Program-made: the position numbers and the translations under genes
DNA from: Phycisphaeraceae bacterium
Lineage (GTDB): Bacteria > Planctomycetota > Phycisphaerae > Phycisphaerales > Phycisphaeraceae
Assembly: GCA_020850375.1 (NCBI GenBank)
Contig: JADZET010000325.1
Coordinates: forward strand, 1 to 8,540
Length of the DNA: 8,540 nt
Direction: 5' to 3'
The notes under the pieces: model-generated
The model's input: only the letters and a program-made list of their open reading frames with translations
The model's database searches: none
What the model was told of the DNA's origin: nothing
Shown here: positions 5,774 to 8,540 of the stretch, piece after piece
How the letters are laid out: each line of letters begins with the position of its first letter
Position numbering within the stretch: the first letter of the stretch is position 1

Positions 5774-6718
5774 TTGGCTGAATCACAAGGCAAGGGAAAG
5801 GCGGTCGGCGTGGCCAAGACGATCAGGCTGGGGCATTCCCCGGACCCCGATGACGCGTTCATGTGGTTCCCCCTGGCGAACTTCACCGGGCCCGACGGCA
5901 CGCGCTATCGGCCCCGGATCGACACGCGGGGATACGAGTTCGTGCACGTGCTCGAGGACATCCAGTCGCTCAACCAGCGGTCCGAGCGCGGGGAGCTGGA
6001 GATCACGGCCCTGTCGATCCACCAGTACCCGTTCGTGGCGGACAAGTACGTGCTGACGGCCTGCGGGTCGTCGATGGGGGACGGGTATGGGCCGATGGTG
6101 GTGGCCAAGGACGGCCCCCGGAAGAATGCGCTCGGCAAGGCGGAAGGCTGGGAAAAAGGACTGAAACTGGCCATCCCCGGCCGGCGGACGACGGCGTGGC
6201 TGGCGATGCAGCTCTGGTGGAAGGAGCAGGGCGTCGAGGCGGCAAACGTCGATGTCGAGGTTGTGCCGTTCGACCAGATTCTCGAGGTCGTGGCCGAAGG
6301 AAAGTTTGACGCGGGGTTGATCATTCACGAGGGCCAGCTCACCTACCGCCAGCAGGGGTTGGCGTGCGTGGAGGACCTGGGGGCGTGGTGGACGCGGACG
6401 CGCGGGCTGCCGCTGCCGCTGGGGGGCAACGCCATCCGGCGCGACCTGGGCGAGGCGGCGATCAAGGAGATCTGCGGCGTGCTGCTCGAGTCGATCCGCT
6501 ACGCGCTGGCGCACCGGCAAGAGGCTGTGATGTTCGCCCTGCAGTGGGCACGCGGGATGGACGGAGGGTTGGCGGACGAGTTCGTGGGGATGTACGTCAA
6601 CGACTGGACGCTGGACTACGGGCCGCGCGGCAGGCAGGCGATCGAGCGGCTGGTGCGTGAGGGGATCGAGGCGGGGCTTGTGCCGGACCGGGGGCGGGTC
6701 GGCATCGTCTCGGGCTGA
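5774..6718 (+). CDS. mqnD: 1,4-dihydroxy-6-naphthoate synthase MqnD (futalosine pathway)
   Basis: MqnD converts cyclic dehypoxanthine futalosine to 1,4-dihydroxy-6-naphthoate in the futalosine route to menaquinone. The product has up to 314 residues and covers the whole family length. Recognisable parts are GHSPDPDDAFM at 20-30 (SPCPNDTF in Thermus), PGRRTTAW at 135-142, GLIIHEGQLTY at 181-191 with conserved His185, a likely catalytic residue, and DLGAWWTRTRGLPLPLG at 201-217. The C-terminal half, including YALAHRQEA, also follows the Thermus protein closely. MqnA belongs to the same superfamily, but these motifs are those of MqnD. The TTG at 5774 lies 3 nt after the lipoprotein stop with GGGGGA upstream; a GTG at 5810 is the alternative and would remove 12 poorly conserved residues. 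No other mqn gene is in the window. Confidence 0.93.
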   Translation: MAESQGKGKAVGVAKTIRLGHSPDPDDAFMWFPLANFTGPDGTRYRPRIDTRGYEFVHVLEDIQSLNQRSERGELEITALSIHQYPFVADKYVLTACGSSMGDGYGPMVVAKDGPRKNALGKAEGWEKGLKLAIPGRRTTAWLAMQLWWKEQGVEAANVDVEVVPFDQILEVVAEGKFDAGLIIHEGQLTYRQQGLACVEDLGAWWTRTRGLPLPLGGNAIRRDLGEAAIKEICGVLLESIRYALAHRQEAVMFALQWARGMDGGLADEFVGMYVNDWTLDYGPRGRQAIERLVREGIEAGLVPDRGRVGIVSG

Positions 6719-6724
6719 TCTGCT

Positions 6725-6741
6725 GATCGGTTGCGACGATC
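6725..6741. terminator. Short stem in the mqnD / anti-sigma convergent gap
   Basis: GATCG (6725-6729) and CGATC (6737-6741) pair perfectly over 5 bp with a 7-nt loop. The gap between the two stop codons is only 42 nt, so both transcripts would share it. The stem is short and has no T-run. Confidence 0.2.
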
Positions 6742-6760
6742 TATAGCTGAACTCAGAGCG

Positions 6761-7582
6761 TCAGGAGCTCGGCCCGGTGGCGGGTTGCGTTGTGGGCTGC
6801 GTGGTGGGGTCGGGCGCGGGCTGGGTCGTTGGTTGTGTGGCGGGCTGCGTGGCCGGTTGTGTTGTCGGCTGAGTCGTGGGTGCGAGGAATTCGCCGAGCA
6901 CGACGGAGGCGTTGGCGGCCGCGGCGGGCGTGGAGGGGACCGTGGTGGGTGAGGGTGCCTTCATGGCCGTTCGGCCTGCGGCGGCGGACGGGTCGGAGTC
7001 CATCAAGGAGGACTCGGCAGGGGTTGCTGAGCGTGCGCGGGCTGGCACGGGCTCCTGGGCGCGCAATTCCCCACGGGCGGTCTCGAACCTGCGGGTGGCT
7101 TTGGCGACCGTGTCGCCGGCGATTTCTTGGCCGGCGAGCTGCTCCGCGGACAGCGCGGCCGGGGCGTCGGTGCTCGTCGGCGCGGGGGCGGACTGATTGA
7201 CAATGCGGTGGAGGTTCTCGGTGTCGACGAGGGTGATGACCAGGAGGGCGGCGCTCAGGACAACCAGGGCGGCCAGGCCCGAGACGGCCAGCCAGCGCGA
7301 GACGTTGGTGCGCGATTCACGGCGGTCGAGGTTGGCGATGACTTCCGGGCCGCCGAGAAGGAGCTGGCGTTCGAGGTAGTTCATGGCCCGCTCGAGCAAG
7401 TCGGCCGGCTCACGCTCCAAGGGCGTGCTGCGCAGGAGCCGGCGGTCCTGGCGGAGTTCCTCGACGAGCCGGGCCAGGCGGGGGTCGCGTTGGAGCTGCT
7501 GCTCTAGCTTGGCGGCGTCCTGCGGGGGCAGATCGCCCTCGATGTAGGACAGAAGCCATTCTGGATCGTAGAAGTCGGGCAA
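6761..7582 (-). CDS. Cysteine-free membrane anti-sigma factor with TQP-repeat tail
   Basis: The predicted role is to hold the upstream ECF sigma factor inactive at the membrane. The protein has 273 residues. Residues 1-70 are a helical anti-sigma-like domain (DPEWLLSYIEGDLPP, then a charged helix LEQQL...DPRLARLVEEL), resembling the zinc-finger anti-sigma pattern but with no cysteine anywhere in the protein. Residues about 96-119 form one membrane segment. The rest, probably periplasmic, is Ala/Pro/Thr-rich and ends in a TTQP-type repeat. The start is a TTG at 7582 preceded by AGGAG at 6-nt spacing; the first in-frame ATG afterwards is at codon 67, inside the helical domain. The gene begins 19 nt after the sigma stop, so the two are cotranscribed. 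Naming rests on context and domain pattern rather than on a diagnostic motif. It could also be a short sigma-regulated membrane protein. Confidence 0.8.
   Translation of the reverse strand: MPDFYDPEWLLSYIEGDLPPQDAAKLEQQLQRDPRLARLVEELRQDRRLLRSTPLEREPADLLERAMNYLERQLLLGGPEVIANLDRRESRTNVSRWLAVSGLAALVVLSAALLVITLVDTENLHRIVNQSAPAPTSTDAPAALSAEQLAGQEIAGDTVAKATRRFETARGELRAQEPVPARARSATPAESSLMDSDPSAAAGRTAMKAPSPTTVPSTPAAAANASVVLGEFLAPTTQPTTQPATQPATQPTTQPAPDPTTQPTTQPATGPSS
6764..6880 (-). repeat. 12-nt degenerate tandem repeat encoding TTQP units
   Basis: The last 39 codons of the anti-sigma gene encode nine tetrapeptide-like units of the pattern (T/A)-T-Q-P, of which seven keep Gln-Pro and two are variants (APDP, ATGP). 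Codons differ between units, so the repeat is kept more at protein than at DNA level. It resembles a flexible, wall- or periplasm-spanning linker. Confidence 0.85.
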
Positions 7583-7588
7583 GCGAGG

Positions 7589-7593
7589 CTCCT
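7589..7593 (-). promoter_or_regulatory. Strong ribosome binding site before the anti-sigma TTG start
   Basis: On the minus strand AGGAG lies 6 nt before the TTG at 7582. It decides the anti-sigma start, since there is no suitable ATG. Most other genes in the window lack such a clear SD. Confidence 0.7.
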
Positions 7594-7601
7594 GGTCAAG
7601 G

Positions 7602-8339
7602 CTAGGCGGCGGATCCTGGTCTCGGGGGGGTGTTTCCGGGGGGGTGGGCGATCTGCTGGCGCAAGGCGAGGCGTGCGCGGAAGAGCCGGCTCTTGACCGT
7701 GCCCAGGGGGATGCCCAGGACCTCGGCGATCTGCGGGTAGTCCATCTGGCCGACGTCCCGCAGGACCAGCACGGCCCGGGCCTCGTCCTCGAGGCCCTGC
7801 AGGCCCGCCCAGAGCTGGCGGCGCAGCTCATCCATTTCGACGCTGTGGCCGGGCGGCGGTTCCCGGAAATCGGCCAATTGGTCGCGAAGACTCAGGCTCG
7901 ACGCCGACTCGCCCGCACCGGCCTGGGCCAGAGGGGCGTCGAGGCTGACGCTCTGCCGGCGGGCCCGCTTGCGCAGGAAGGTCAGGGCCAGGTTCATGGC
8001 GATGCGGGTCATCCAGGTGCCCAGACTCGAGCGGCCCTTGAAGTCGTGGATGTGCTGGACGATCTTGAGCATGGCCTCCTGGGCGACCTCGGCGGCATCG
8101 TCGCGGTGGCCGACCATGCGGAAGACGAGGTTGTAGAGGCGTCGCTGCTGCTGCTCGAGGGCCTGGGCCAGGGCGGCCCGGTCGCCGCCGCGGATGCGGT
8201 CCTCGAGTTGGCTGAGCCCGCCAGGCGTCGCCCCCACCCCCGGAAGCGCCCCCGCCCCCGGAAGTGATCCCGGATAGTCGGGGCGATCCGGCTTCTGCGG
8301 GGTTTGCGTCGGCATGGCGTCGGGGGAGGGTTTTTCCAT
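7602..8339 (-). CDS. ECF-type RNA polymerase sigma factor
   Basis: This alternative sigma factor would direct RNA polymerase to a specific set of promoters. It has 245 residues. Residues 1-43 are a Pro/Gly-rich tail with LPGAGA-LPGVGA. Region 2 spans about 67-128, with LYNLVFRMVGHRDDAAEVAQEA, IHDFKGRSSLGTWM and RIAMNLALTFLRKRARR. A linker of about 50 residues (129-175) is longer than in most ECF factors. Region 4 spans about 178-230, with LEDEARAVLVLRDVGQMDY and the helix-turn-helix PQIAEVLGIPLGTVKSRLFRAR. The ATG at 8339 lies about 32 nt after a predicted transcription start and lacks an SD; an ATG eight codons later is possible. The membrane anti-sigma factor follows 19 nt after the stop, the usual layout for ECF systems. 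I cannot assign an ECF group or target regulon. Confidence 0.95.
   Translation of the reverse strand: MEKPSPDAMPTQTPQKPDRPDYPGSLPGAGALPGVGATPGGLSQLEDRIRGGDRAALAQALEQQQRRLYNLVFRMVGHRDDAAEVAQEAMLKIVQHIHDFKGRSSLGTWMTRIAMNLALTFLRKRARRQSVSLDAPLAQAGAGESASSLSLRDQLADFREPPPGHSVEMDELRRQLWAGLQGLEDEARAVLVLRDVGQMDYPQIAEVLGIPLGTVKSRLFRARLALRQQIAHPPGNTPPRPGSAA
8229..8264 (-). repeat. 18-bp tandem duplication forming a G-quadruplex motif
   Basis: Two adjacent 18-bp copies (8229-8246 and 8247-8264) differ at one base. They encode LPGAGA and LPGVGA in the sigma factor. On the coding strand, and so in the mRNA, they give four runs of five G separated by loops of 1, 7 and 1 nt, which fits the standard G-quadruplex pattern. 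The motif lies about 75-110 nt into the sigma reading frame. Confidence 0.85.
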
Positions 8340-8376
8340 GGAATACGGCCGAGGGGCGTTCCGGTCGGCCGAGTGC

Positions 8377-8382
8377 TACTAT
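8377..8382 (+). promoter_or_regulatory. Extended -10 promoter candidate for purB
   Basis: TGC precedes TACTAT, forming an extended -10 (TGnTAnnAT-like). Transcription would start near 8389, leaving a leader of about 50 nt before purB. No -35 hexamer is seen, which extended -10 promoters can tolerate. It overlaps the minus-strand -10 of the sigma gene almost completely. Confidence 0.35.
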
Positions 8383-8406
8383 GACCCTCGTTCGCCCGGC
8401 GGTCAA
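8378..8406 (-). promoter_or_regulatory. Sigma-70-type promoter for the sigma / anti-sigma operon
   Basis: On the minus strand TTGACC (8406-8401) is followed after 17 nt by CATAGT (8383-8378). These match the -35 at 5 of 6 and the -10 at 4 of 6 positions. The start point would be near 8371, about 32 nt before the ATG. It resembles a housekeeping promoter rather than an ECF promoter, so autoregulation is not obvious from this site. Confidence 0.45.
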
Positions 8407-8439
8407 CGCTTGTCGGGCGGTTCCATCACGGGAAAAGCC

Positions 8440-8540
8440 ATGCTCGACCCCCTTGCGTACCACAGCGCGTTAAGTGAGCGAAACGCCTCGGCCGCCATGC
8501 AGGCGATCTGGTCGCCCCAGCGCAAGTTCTCCACCTGGCG
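8440..8540 (+). CDS. purB: Adenylosuccinate lyase, N-terminal fragment
   Basis: Only 33 codons lie in the window; the gene continues past the right edge. The visible residues include YHSALSERNASAAM followed by IWSPQRKFSTWR. This matches the N-terminus of bacterial adenylosuccinate lyase (typically Y-x-S-P-L-S-x-R-Y-A-S-x-x-M, then W-S and a terminal W-R). The enzyme removes fumarate from SAICAR and from adenylosuccinate in purine synthesis. The ATG at 8440 has only a weak purine stretch (GGGAAAA) upstream. The call rests on a short segment but the pattern is distinctive. Confidence 0.8.
   Translation, partial: MLDPLAYHSALSERNASAAMQAIWSPQRKFSTW

Noticed and set aside
6764..6880. Repeat array at the anti-sigma 3' end considered as a CRISPR-like or satellite element
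   Set aside because: The 12-nt units are in frame, degenerate at codon third positions and encode TTQP; there are no spacers.
8419..8424. GGAACC on the minus strand as an ECF-type -35 for sigma autoregulation
   Set aside because: No matching ECF -10 element lies at the expected spacing; the TTGACC/CATAGT pair is better.

Overview
The window is very GC-rich DNA that looks like a chromosome from the Planctomycetes, possibly the Phycisphaerae. The clues are a futalosine-pathway menaquinone gene, a Rho factor with a degenerate N-terminal RNA-binding part, an ECF sigma/anti-sigma pair whose anti-sigma ends in Thr-Gln-Pro repeats, frequent TTG starts, and patchy use of Shine-Dalgarno (SD) sequences. 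The lineage is inferred from gene character, not from a marker gene. I see no insertion sequence, phage gene, CRISPR array, tRNA or rRNA.

Left part (1-2963). The 5' two thirds of rho lies on the minus strand and runs off the left edge. It is divergent from rimO, the ribosomal protein S12 methylthiotransferase. The 456 bases between them hold a structured rho leader with a 16-bp interrupted hairpin at 970-1017, and a crowded promoter region near 1144-1196.

Middle part (3122-5122). A small protein of unknown function with a C-terminal membrane anchor converges on a minus-strand diguanylate cyclase. The cyclase has a receiver domain in which glutamate replaces the phospho-accepting aspartate. 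Each of these two genes has a hairpin shortly after its stop.

Right part (5123-8540). A probable lipoprotein of unknown function and mqnD form a two-gene plus-strand operon with a 3-nt gap. They converge on a minus-strand operon of an ECF sigma factor followed 19 nt later by its membrane anti-sigma factor. The anti-sigma begins at a TTG with a strong SD and has no cysteines. The sigma gene has an 18-bp tandem duplication that places four runs of five G in its mRNA. Divergent from it, with an overlapping -10 region, is the start of purB (adenylosuccinate lyase), which runs off the right edge.

Most of the genes are housekeeping (rho, rimO, mqnD, purB) with regulatory genes between them. I do not find a clear new multi-gene system. 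The most unusual points are the altered receiver of the cyclase, the reduced Rho N-terminus with its structured leader, the cysteine-free anti-sigma with a repeat tail, and the G-quadruplex motif in the sigma gene.
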